Assembly (NCBI GenBank): GCA_029948255.1
Contig: JALIZF010001625.1
Location: 62,001 to 126,000 of the forward strand
DNA length: 64,000 nucleotides
Direction: 5' to 3'
Source: Telmatactis stephensoni
Lineage: Eukaryota; Cnidaria; Anthozoa; Actiniaria; Isophelliidae
Shown in pieces: positions 1 through 9,292 of the stretch; within the stretch, counting starts at the first letter, position 1; every line of letters starts with the position of its first letter. The notes beneath the pieces were generated by a model. The model was not told where the DNA came from. It saw only the letters and a list, made by a program, of their open reading frames with translations, and ran no database searches. A program made the translations under genes and the position numbers.

Positions 1-479
1 TCAGTTAAATCCACATATACTTTATGCATTCTCTATACATTACAAGGCAAATTATGTGTCAGATATTTATCAAGCACTCTAACTTTTAGCTGCCAGGGAG
101 GGATTCACATCCTTTCCTAAACAAACTTTTAATCAATTAGTTTTATAATCATTAACACTGTTTGTGATTGTTTGAAAAAGCAATATATTTGAATAAAATG
201 TACTTGTACATTTCTAAAACTTGTGTTGTCGTAGTCAGTTAGTTTTATAATCATTGGCAATGCTAGCCGTTATGTGACATCATCATTAAACAAAAAATGT
301 TCATTGCAATATGTTACAGTATTAGTATTGGCATACATGATGCACATTTTTTTTCCTAAATCACCATTTGCTCATTTTGGCTCCCTTCAATTCTATAAAA
401 ATAGACCTCTATGAGGCCATGTGGTTACTGGCCTCAAATCCAAATATAGATATAGACCCATTTCAAGGCCTTTCCCTGG
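1..479. other. Intergenic, no gene seen
   Basis: AT-rich sequence with short homopolymer runs. I see no convincing reading frame, splice-bounded exon or RNA gene here. Confidence 0.5.
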
Positions 480-1187
480 TTGGGGGTGGGGGTAGGGGTT
501 TACTTCGACTAGTGCATACACACACACCGACTTTGTCCTAGCTAGTGCCCTTGGTAAGTTTATTGAAATTCAATATATTTTTATGTTCTATTTGACCTGA
601 TGCGTTTGGTCACATAATGGATAAAACATCTGAAACATGAACAAAACATTTCCCCTGCAGATAATTTTATATTTCTGAACTAAACTGCACAGTTTGGTCT
701 CAAAACATATATTTATAACCACAAACCCTATATTTCATTATTAATAACTGTCCCTGGTTGGGGGTGAGGGTAGGGGTTTACTTCGACTAATCTATTTTTA
801 TGTTCTATTTGACCTGCATGACGCGTTCGTCACGTAATGGATAAAACATCTGAAACATGAACAAAAAAATACACGATTTGTTGTGTTAATAATGCCGTTG
901 TAGAAGTCTTTACAGCAAACAATTTAGATATATAGTGAAATAAAAAGTTGAATAAACTGGTATATTCGCAGGGAATATTTTTGCGTGTGAGATATAATGC
1001 ATGATAATAGAAGAACAAAGGCAACTGAACACTAATAGCTGTTGACAGACAAATAAAAGGTCTTTACTACTGCTGCTGGACCAAACGTTTCCCCTACAGA
1101 TATATTTAATTGAACTAAACTGATCGGTTTAGTCTCAAAACGTATATCTATAACCACAATTTCTATATTTGATTATTAATAATCGAC
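480..1187. repeat. Two diverged direct copies of a ~270-bp repeat
   Basis: Unit 1 (about 480-748) and unit 2 (about 749-1187) share the opening CCCTGGTTGGGGGTG, then GGGTTTACTTCGACTA, then TATTTTTATGTTCTATTTG, ATAAAACATCTGAAACATGA, TTTCCCCT-CAGATA and TCTCAAAAC-TATAT-TATAACCACAA, in the same order. Unit 2 is interrupted at about 866-1078 by some 210 bp absent from unit 1. No coding capacity was recognised. It is probably a degenerate transposon family in tandem, but no terminal repeats or target duplication were seen. Confidence 0.6.
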
Positions 1188-1670
1188 TTAAACACTCTCA
1201 GACCGCTGCACGTAGTTCCACGCACGTACTTCGTAGTTCGGCTTGGAACTTTGCCTCTACTTCGGAACTTTCGCGTATCTTTCGGCTTGACAGTAGTTCT
1301 TCTCCCCTTCGGAGATTTCCGAAAATCACTCACTCACTCACGGACTCACACACTCATGGACCCGATGGCATAAATAATGAATAATGATGGCATAATGAAT
1401 AACAAAGAATTACAATGTCATGCACAGTTCTTAAGTGTAGGATAAGCCTGGATTGTGAGAGCACTAGACTTCAACCACATGCAGTCCAAGAAACAAGACA
1501 ACCAAACCAACCAGTCAGTAAATAGGCAATTAAAACTTTCTATTGTGCTGAATGTTATGCATTTGGCTTGATCTATGAACAATACATTTGTTTGTATGAC
1601 ATCTGTATCAAAAAGATCAATTAGCTGTTACTTTTCATGGGGGTTTTGCCAATTCGCATTTTGTCCACCA
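1188..1670. other. Intergenic, no gene seen
   Basis: A short open frame near 1169-1384 sits on CACTCACTCA-type simple sequence and has no recognisable domain. Nothing else can be supported in this interval. Confidence 0.45.
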
Positions 1671-2040
1671 TATATTTGGCGTTGTGCATACTGTACATCT
1701 CTAGAATGAGTATTTTAAATTGTTCATATCTTTGCAACAAAAGCTCTCCTTGGCTCAAAAATTTTCTGGGATAATTATGTAGTTTTACTTGCTCTTTACA
1801 TGGATTTACATTGATTTAATTCAATTGAGGCTCTTATCTCTTTGAGGATACTGATATTTTGGTGACCCTCAAAGTGACACAAACATTGGACTCCAAATTT
1901 CTTACTATAGTCATTTTAGCATTTCAAATGGTTGTATCTTTGTAACAAAACTCATTTTAATTTGAAATTCTGCAGATATACTAGTTTTCCTTGCTCTTAT
2001 AAATTAAAGCACTTTGATCATACTCAGGGCTCTAAAAAAA
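1671..2040 (-). repeat. Dispersed repeat, same family as 61376-61760
   Basis: Read on the minus strand, this stretch aligns by eye with 61376-61760. Both contain AAATTAAAATGAG, TTTTGTTGCAAAGATAT-like segments and AGTAAGAAAT, in the same order. The segment around TTGCAACAAAAGCT (1735-1750) recurs in diverged form at about 1945-1960, so the family appears to be built of ~190-bp sub-units. No open frame was found. The class of element is unknown. Confidence 0.5.
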
Positions 2041-4090
2041 ATTTGATGACGTAAGTGAAAAGGTAAGAATATGGTGAAAGTAGTTTGTGTTTTCATAAAA
2101 ATACACAGGTGTATTAGCTGGTTAGTCGACCAATAGCCTATAATTATACAAACCCTAAAGCAAAATAATGCAAAAAGGTTGAACCATAATCTTTATTTCA
2201 ACTTGTTGATAAAATGCAATCCAGTTGTTTACCTAATACAACAGGAAGCCCAATTCATTTGAATCAAAAATGAACTAATTCGAATTTTCATTATTTATTT
2301 AAAGTATGGGGGAAAAAAATAATTTTTCTAATTTCTTCTCTTGAAGAATGATTGAAGTCAAAATAAACACCTTAAATTTCTTAATAATTCTTATATCATT
2401 TGTTTTACAAATTATTTCTTTATGTCGATTTCTTTTTTGGTTTTGTTTGATTGGACAATTTAACATTAGTGCATGTGGAAAATAATAGCAGCAAATGAAA
2501 TTTGCAAAGCTAATATAGAGATTTTAGAGATACGTTAGGGTTATTAATTAACCGAGTGCGAGGTCTGTATGGGAAAATATCAGACCGAGGTCTTGACAGT
2601 ATGGGCCGAGCACAGCGAGGTTAATAACTTATTTATTATATGGCTTTGAGAAGTCCCGCACAAACTTTTCTTTTTATCCGGGACAGCGGTCCTGATATGG
2701 CAAAATACAGACCATGCGTTAGCCAATCAGAATTCAGGAAATTATCTAGCCACAAAGTTTGGTATACTTAGAAATGCTATTTATAGTTAAATTAAGTGAT
2801 ATTTATCTACTTTATGCTTGAGTTTATGTTCTGAAATTTTGGCAGCCATGTTGGAGGATAATGATATGTCCTCCAAGCATCCAAGATGGCACCGCCATAG
2901 AAATTATGCAAAAATGCATTGCCAATAACTCAGTAAGAAATTTCTCTTGCGCTCCAAAAATTGTACCAGTGGTGTTGCTTTAATTTCTGTACAAGTCCAT
3001 AAGCATCTTATTTTATTTAGCAAATTTAATAATATTTTAACATTTCAAAACATCAATATACCACGTGGTTGCAAACAAAGTAAGTCTTAACTGGCTTCAC
3101 TGTACCTCAAATTAATTCCCCTCTCCTTAAATCATTAAACTCGGAATGAATATGAAAAGTATCAACACGCTTGTAAGTTAATGTACATTTATGTTTTAAA
3201 GAAGGTTACTTACGATAATGTATCTGTTGATCACTCTTGTAAATGTTTGTTTCTCCAACGACATCTCCAGAAAACAAGCGTTACAACTTTCGTAAATTGC
3301 TATGAAGATCACTACTACTGTAACTTTGCGTTTTCATTAAGCAATTCTTTGAAAATGCATATTTCTGAATGGTGTACAATCATCCATGTGTATTTTTAAT
3401 CGTTGTTTCTGCTGATTCTTCTTATTTTCGTTGCCGCCAGTTGCCGCCGCCATTTTGTACTGACAAATTCATGGTTGCCATAGAAACTGTCCGCCAATCA
3501 TTTTATTTTCTCCTTACTTTATATATTTTCTCGCAATCATTTGTCGTATTGCCGTCTCAAAATCGCAATTAGTTTTGTATCGCGATACTGAAGGGTTTTT
3601 ATGAGAAAAAAAGTGGAACTCATCCGTTTTCGCTGATTGAAAGCAAAATTATCCATAAAAAAGCCTTCTCTGACGTAGACTAACCCGATCACGCCACTTA
3701 ACGCGCGCTCAAAAATTTTTACATTTCTTTTCCTTTACTTCAAAAACTCTTTATCTTTACTTTTTCAATAAACATTGCTTGTATGGATAGGTAGCTAAAT
3801 ATTTTCTTTCTCAGTTAATAATTTAATGATCCTTAAATTTAACTAAAAAACTTCAAATTTCGCATGGTCATATAAAGCTTAAGTTTATTTAACCGCACAA
3901 AATATATTAAACAAAGTCATTTAGAGAATCGTGCCAGTACATCACAAAATTTTAGCAATACTAGCTCGGTCATTTTCGTTCTTATCTAAAATTTACTTTA
4001 AATTGATTAAAAGCCGAGAAAAAGAAAACAGCAGTACATCTAGACTCATATGTGACATATGTCAACATGCATAACAACATAAGCTTCAGC
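2041..4090. other. Intergenic, no gene seen
   Basis: AT-rich sequence. About 2545-2700 holds a repeat-like patch (AACCGAGTGCGAGGTCTGTA ... ATGGGCCGAGCACAGCGAGG). Open frames at 3181-3399 and 3369-3572 show no domain and no coding character. I see no exon or RNA gene. Confidence 0.45.
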
Positions 4091-4993
4091 TTAGACTATA
4101 GTCTTACCTGAGAGAATTGAAGTGCTTGCCATCTCCCCCCTGAGACGGCGAAGTTGTTGAAGTCTAAGTCTCTCTCTTTTTCGGTATTCCTCTGTAGAAT
4201 GTCGTCTGGCATTTCTCTTCCTTACATTCTCCTTTTCTTTTTCCTCTTGGGTCATGTTCCCTCTCGAGCTTCTTTTTCTTTCGCGTTCATGTTCTCTATG
4301 TTCCTCAGTTAAGTTGTTTCTCAACACCCTTTCTCTTTGGCGTTCATGTTCCCTGTCTTCCTCGGTGAAGTTCTCTCTCAACACCCTTTGTCTTTGGCGT
4401 TCATGTTCCCTGTCTTCCTCGGTGAAGTTCTCTCTCAACACCCTTTGTCTTTGGCGTTCGTGTTCCCTGTCGTCCTCGGTGAAGTTCTCTCTCAACACCC
4501 TTTGTCTTTGGCGTTCGTGTTCCCTGTCGTCCTCGGTGAAGTTCTCTCTCAACACCCTTTTTCTTTGGCGTTCGTGTTCCCTGTCGTCCTCGGTGAAGTT
4601 CTCTCTCAACACCTTTTGTCTTTGGCGTTCGTGTTCCCTGTCTTCCTCGGTGAAGTTCTCTCTCAACACCTTTTGTCTTTGGCGTTCGTGTTCCCTGTCT
4701 TCCTCGGTGAAGTTCTCTCTCAACACCTTTTGTCTTTGGCGTTCGTGTTCCCTGTCTTCCCTGGTGAAGTTCTCTCTCAACGCCCTTTGTCTTTCACGTT
4801 CCTGTAGTCTGTCTTCTTCCGTGAAGTTTCGTCTACATTCACGTTTTCTTTCTCTTTCAGCTTTTCGCTTTTCTCCTGTGAGAATTCCTGTTTTTCTCTT
4901 CCTCTTTCACGCCTCCTTAGGCTTTTCCTCTTCTGTTAAAACTCTTTTAGTCTTCGCTGTTTTGACTTCTCCATTATTATCCTTTTGGTTCAT
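4091..4993 (-). pseudogene. Tandem 20-residue charged-repeat protein, one in-frame stop
   Basis: Read on the minus strand from an ATG at 4993, one frame gives a Lys/Glu-rich start, meets TGA at about 4909-4907, and then stays open to 4091. The open part holds about nine tandem units of the type VLRENFTEEDREHERQRQ (60 bp each), then four diverged units ending ...RRLRGEMAS. A good splice donor (CTCAG|GTAAGAC) sits at 4109/4108, so the frame may really continue in a downstream exon. The highly charged 20-23-residue repeats recall STPR-like repeats seen in proteins linked to Helitron-type elements of invertebrates; that link is inference. The neighbouring hairpin at 5340-5360 and the truncated GPCR gene suggest that this whole segment is a transposon insertion. 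Either the TGA marks a decayed copy or the true start lies downstream of it. No catalytic domain is visible. Confidence 0.55.
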
Positions 4994-5199
4994 TGTGGAT
5001 TTGTGTTTTGTTGTTTTTTTGTTGTATAAATAATGTATGGATAGATGTTGTTTGTTGTTCAGTAAACTGAAAACTTTCAACTGAAAAGTTTTCTGTATAA
5101 ACAAAAACTTTAGTATCATTTGGTAAGCATTCCCGGATGACCGCACGCGCGAAGTAAGTTTTTGTTTGGCGCCAAAAATCAATCAGCCAATCAACATCG

Positions 5200-5260
5200 C
5201 GATGTACACGGACGTACGTACGTATGTACGGACGTATGTATGTATGTACGGACGGACGTA
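5200..5260. repeat. CGTA/TATG-type palindromic simple repeat
   Basis: Alternating ACGGACGTACGTACGTATGT units form a short self-complementary tract between the repeat-protein segment and the GC hairpin. It may be near the end of the inserted element. No function is implied. Confidence 0.5.
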
Positions 5261-5330
5261 CAACCGTTGGGCTCCCTGTGTGTCCATCAAAAATCAACTC
5301 GATGGGTTACCATTTTTTCTTAGGTATGGT

Positions 5331-5372
5331 GCTCCGCTCGCGCGGGCCTTCGGCCCGCGCGGGAGCTCCGCT
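5331..5372. repeat. GC-rich hairpin at a transposon/gene junction
   Basis: GCGCGGGCC-TTC-GGCCCGCGC (5340-5360) forms a perfect 9-bp stem. It is flanked on both sides by a direct GCTCCGCT (5331-5338 and 5365-5372). Recognisable GPCR coding sequence starts immediately to the right. The hairpin therefore probably marks the end of the element that replaced the 5' part of the GPCR gene. A 3' terminal hairpin is typical of Helitrons, but a clear CTRR end was not identified. Confidence 0.5.
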
Positions 5373-5834
5373 ATAATTGCGTGTGTCTGGCTAGTTTGGA
5401 TCGGAATAACAGTTATATCACTTGTTAGCCCTCAATCAGCAGGAGGAATTGGAATTTTTGTTTGGTTACTTTCGTGTTTCACTATTGGCGCATCGTACTT
5501 TAAAATCTTTCTTCTGGTACGACATCATCGTCGCCAAATTCAGGCCCAACAAGCTGCTGTTTCCATATCTGCAGAAACTGCAACCCAAACAAAACACGCA
5601 GTGACTGTGGGATACGTGATTGGAGTTTCGCTGATCTCTTATGTGCCTCTTTCCATCGTTTGTGTGATGTTTTTGATATCTGAGAATCCAAATGTTTCCT
5701 TATTTCTTAGTTGGGTCATAACAGTTGTCATTTTCTATACTAGCAGTAGCATTAATCCAGTTATTTATTGCTGGAAGAGAAAAGACTTTCGGGATGCATG
5801 TGTGAATATACTGAAAAAGTGTTTTCATAATTAA
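5373..5834 (+). pseudogene. 5'-truncated class A (rhodopsin-like) GPCR, TM4-TM7
   Basis: The open frame codes the second half of a seven-helix receptor. TM4 is around IIACVWLVWIGITVISL, TM5 around FVWLLSCFTIGASYFKIFLLV, and a basic third intracellular loop begins RHHRRQIQ. TM6 is around VGYVIGVSLISYVPLSIVC, and TM7 ends in NPVIYCWKRKDFR, the NPxxY signature of class A receptors followed by the helix-8 start. The stop is at 5832-5834. TM1-TM3, the N-terminus and the DRY region are absent: upstream of about 5373 the frame runs into hairpin and repeat sequence. It is intronless, as many cnidarian GPCR genes are. The clean break suggests transposon-driven truncation, so this is probably a dead gene. 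The ligand cannot be inferred. Confidence 0.8.
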
Positions 5835-6777
5835 TGCATTAACCGCATTCCAACTTGCGGTAAACTGAATATTCTGAAAAGACGGGACTTATTTCTTGCC
5901 TTCGGTAGCAATATTAAATCCCTGATTCAAATTCCCGGCAATTCAAACAGATCTTAGTTCGTCCCTTGCAGATCAAAGGTTAGGAATAATCTGGCGTTAT
6001 CCTTAAAGTTCATCCTCAAAACTTGTTTGATGGGAACTACATGCGGTTCCTTGCGTTATCTAGTGATGAAGATGAATCGAAGTTGAATTTAATATTTGAA
6101 GTTTGTGCAACTTGCCGAACAGCCTCCTAAAATAACCAACGCTTTTACAAAAACGAAGTAAGCGTATACAGTTTCAATTGGCACTTGTGAGCCCATTGGC
6201 AGCTTTTATACTGCACAAAGTGAATATATAATTATTCCCAGCTAGGCAACCAGTGTTTTGCATCAGAGCCCGTAAAATTTCAGTTGTTAATGAACTAGAA
6301 CAGCTTAAGGGACATATTCAGTGAATATATTTTTATTTCTACGTATGTATTGCCCAGTAAAAATCGATTTTTATTGATGATAAACGTAATCATGATCAGT
6401 TATCAAAAGCATGCAGCAGAAAGCAAGAAAATATTTAGTGCCTAACTGACTTCAGGTTGATAATTTTGTGTTCGGAAATTGTAGTCTAGTAAAATTCAGG
6501 TGAATGACTAATTATAGGCTTTAGTCCAACGGAAGAGCCGGATAGTCGGTTGTCAATGTTATAGTTATTAATTAGTTTCGCTTCTAGAAAAATTGACAAA
6601 AACAAATGTCATTCAAATGTCTCTCAAAGCCCAAAAATGGAATAAAAACGGCGCTCAATCTGACATTTACTCACTTGTTTTTTAATCATCAAAGACTAGG
6701 GGATGAAATTTCTTATCATCATATCAAAAATGGCAAAGCAGGTGGTAACTCACAAATTTATTGAAAACTGGCTGTAT
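5835..6777. other. Intergenic, no gene seen
   Basis: AT-rich sequence downstream of the GPCR remnant. No supported exon, RNA gene or clear repeat structure was found. Confidence 0.45.
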
Positions 6778-6779
6778 TA

Positions 6780-7552
6780 AGGACGTTCGCGGGGAAAAAA
6801 GTTTACCATGTTTTTTCCTTCATACTTCGCATGGTGAGATAATGTCATCATAGAAGTTCAAAGAGCAAATAAAAAATGGGGGTCACCGTTTTCGTTGAGG
6901 AGTGAGGTGACACGAAAGTACATCCACTTTCTCGTAGAAGATCGCTTGCGCGCCAATCTATATGAGTCGAGCATAGAAGTCATTTTTTGTAGAAAAACTA
7001 AATGGATTGCTCAGTGTTTATTTACACGACCACTCAATAATCCATGGAATGATATTATGTGAAAATATTTGTAAATACTTAACAAATAGCTGTTGTTTTT
7101 AATTCGAATTGACCATGAGCGACGCTTTTGCCGCGACTTCGCTCAAACTTGTCACGGAAATCCGTGTTTTTATTATGATTTTACCATAATATTTTTCTCA
7201 AATTAAGAATATTAACAGCCTATGTAATTCTTTGTCAAACATTGAAATAAAAAGTGGGGGTCACCGTATTCGTTTCTGAGATATTGAGCCGTAAGAGCAG
7301 CAACGTTTGAAAATTTGGCCGCCATCTTGAATACCGAGAGGAGACTGGGTCCAGTAGAAACTTTTCCATCCTTTTTTCTGCAGTTTTTCAACCTGAACGA
7401 TTTTTTTTCCTCAGTAAAATTCCTTTTTTTAACTTTTTTTCTTTTTTCAAATAATTTCCATTTAAAAAATATCGAAAAAGTCATTACCGAAAAAAATTCT
7501 TTTAGGCCGCCATCTTGGATTTAGTTGAGGTAGCAATGCCCGCGAACGTCCT
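6780..7552. mobile_element. Non-autonomous TIR element with TA target duplication
   Basis: The ends are inverted repeats, AGGACGTTCGCGGG at 6780 and its complement ending at 7552. Each is followed outward by TA (6778-6779 and 7553-7554), the Tc1/mariner-type target duplication. The interior holds two direct copies of TGGGGGTCACCGT (about 6877 and 7255) and two copies of GGCCGCCATCTTG (about 7317 and 7504). No transposase frame is present. The short open frames inside are accidental. Confidence 0.7.
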
Positions 7553-7564
7553 TAAGTATTTTGA

Positions 7565-7950
7565 GATGGCACCACAGGGCCCCCTAATCATTCATAAATG
7601 TTTTAGTCTTTTGCGCGCGCGCATATATGGGATATTCTTTTTGCATTGGGCTTCCTGTGATGCTTCACCGTGCGCAGGCTTCGTGGGTATCCTGTGTAAG
7701 TCTCCTGTGACAGGAAAATGTTGTAAGGCGCCTAACAAGCTAGACCGTGAATGTGTTTTTGTGCGCTAATTGCCTTGACAACACTAATTTATAAATACGG
7801 CAGAGCACGCGCTCTTTCCACAGGAAGCCCAAGTAGAATATTACACATGCACGCGCAAATAACAAGACCAAACAACGACGATTTAAGTACATTTTTATTA
7901 CCTTTATTTTTTTAAAAAATCTGTTTGATTAGGGGACCCTGTGATGGCAC
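7565..7950. mobile_element. Small element with imperfect inverted ends
   Basis: CACAGGGCCCCCTAATCA (about 7572) matches in reverse orientation TGATTAGGGGACCCTGTG (about 7925). Inside it a second inverted pair occurs, TGGGCTTCCTGTG (about 7648) and CACAGGAAGCCCA (about 7819). The inner pair recurs at 57529/57596 and, once, at 41936, so it belongs to a dispersed family. There is no coding content. Confidence 0.5.
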
Positions 7951-8440
7951 TCTGATGGAAATCTGTCAAATTTGGAAATGATTTAAAATTGTCCATAGGG
8001 CTTGAATAATTACCACGTAACACTAAAATGTCTTCCTCGTATCAGTTGAATCGAGACAGGTAAAAATTATTAAATATTCAGTTAGTGTCTAAATTGTATG
8101 TCCTATTATACTTCTATAACTCTAGCAAAGTTACATTATAAGCTTCCCTCCGAACGATATTCCCCAGATTGATAGTGATTTTTCGTCTTTTTTCTTCGTG
8201 CAGCCAACTATTTTAACTATATTTCAGGCATTTCAACTATTTCGGACATTTGTCTACAACCCTTCAGTTATATATGACGGGTCACTGTTGGGCCCTTGAC
8301 GGGTCATGGTCAAAGTGTTCTTCATTTTTTTGAGTTTTAGTTCTTTCAAAACGTTAATTGAGGGACACTGTACTCTCTCACACACTACTTATTCATTAAA
8401 TATTTTGAAAGCAATCACTCGACTCACATGTTGATTTTTT
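7951..8440. other. Intergenic, no gene seen
   Basis: AT-rich sequence with no convincing coding, RNA or repeat structure. Confidence 0.4.
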
Positions 8441-8449
8441 CTGAGGAGG

Positions 8450-8615
8450 TAAAACAGAGAACCCAGAGAAAAAACCCTCGTGGCATGGTAGAGAACAAAT
8501 TAAAACATCAAACAAATTTAGTTCACATATGATCCAGGCGCTCGAGCTGGGACTCCATCCCGGACCACAGCGGTGAATGGCCAGCGCTCTCTAGGCCAAC
8601 CATTCCACCCATAAA
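8450..8615 (-). mobile_element. tRNA-derived SINE, minus orientation, degraded
   Basis: On the minus strand a tRNA-like head contains TGGCCTAGAGAGC (A-box-like) and GGGATGGAGTCCC (degraded B-box). It is followed by a body with TGAACTAAATTTGTTTGATG and TTCTCTACCATGCCACGAGG. The same body follows a much better preserved tRNA-like head at 47571-47735, which identifies the family. This copy lies about 450 bp upstream of the channel gene start. Confidence 0.65.
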
Positions 8616-8950
8616 GAGGAATAAATGTTTTGAAGCCAACGTCGAAATTGAAATGTACACGCAGCCTTTACAAGAAGTGGCTATAATTACTATTTGCTTT
8701 TGAGATCTTTTATAAGATATTTTTATAGATATGATATTTTCAGGCTGTATCCTCTATTTCTTTTACTTCTTCTTGGTTTTAATTTCTCTCTCTCTTCATT
8801 TTTAGTCTTTCTTCCTTTAATTTACTTGATATCAGCGCGCGCATCAATGACTACTTCCTCTCCCAAATAGCGCGCGCGCGAAATTGACAAATTCTTGGAA
8901 TTTGAACTGCGCGCGCATCACCAGTTTGCCATGAATGGCGTACCCACACA

Positions 8951-9008
8951 GCATGCGCAGTCACAAATTTGGATTCTTTTTGCTCGAAAATAGTATGTTT
9001 TATAAAAA
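8951..9008 (+). promoter_or_regulatory. Putative core promoter of the channel gene
   Basis: TATAAAAA at 9001-9008 lies 48 bp before the channel ATG at 9056. GCATGCGCAG at 8951-8960 resembles the NRF1-type GCATGCGC motif. The spacing would give a very short 5' UTR. The core positions are plausible but no transcription start evidence exists. Confidence 0.4.
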
Positions 9009-9055
9009 GAAGTCATTTTCTTTGATAATCTCAATGGATTACTTCTTGCTCAGCT

Positions 9056-9292
9056 ATGAGTGAAAAGAAGAGAAGCAAAACGTCTGTAGTGACGTTGATT
9101 TGGAACTTTTTTGGCTACACGACGGCGCATGGCTTTGCTAGAATATCAGAATCAAAGACAAGACAGCGTCGAACATTATGGAGCCTTGTTGTAGCTTCTG
9201 CATTTGCAATGTTTTTCTATCAAGTTTATTTGCTGTCGTCGACTTATATAAGTCGACCAATTGGAACACAGATTTTAATGAAGCACGAGACT
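9056..9292 (+). CDS. Channel exon 1: N-terminus, HG motif, TM1
   Basis: Residues 1-79. The ATG is the first in frame and lies 48 bp past a TATA-like box. A basic cytoplasmic start (MSEKKRSKTS) precedes the FFGYTTAHGFARI gating motif, then a basic stretch (SKTRQRRT) and the first transmembrane helix (about LWSLVVASAFAMFFYQVYLL). The exon ends in phase 0 at ACT|GTAAGT. Confidence 0.85.

Noticed and set aside
4254..5033. Plus-strand 259- and 156-codon frames
   Set aside because: Shadows of the 60-bp tandem repeat; the charged minus-strand frame has the protein-like pattern and a good splice donor.
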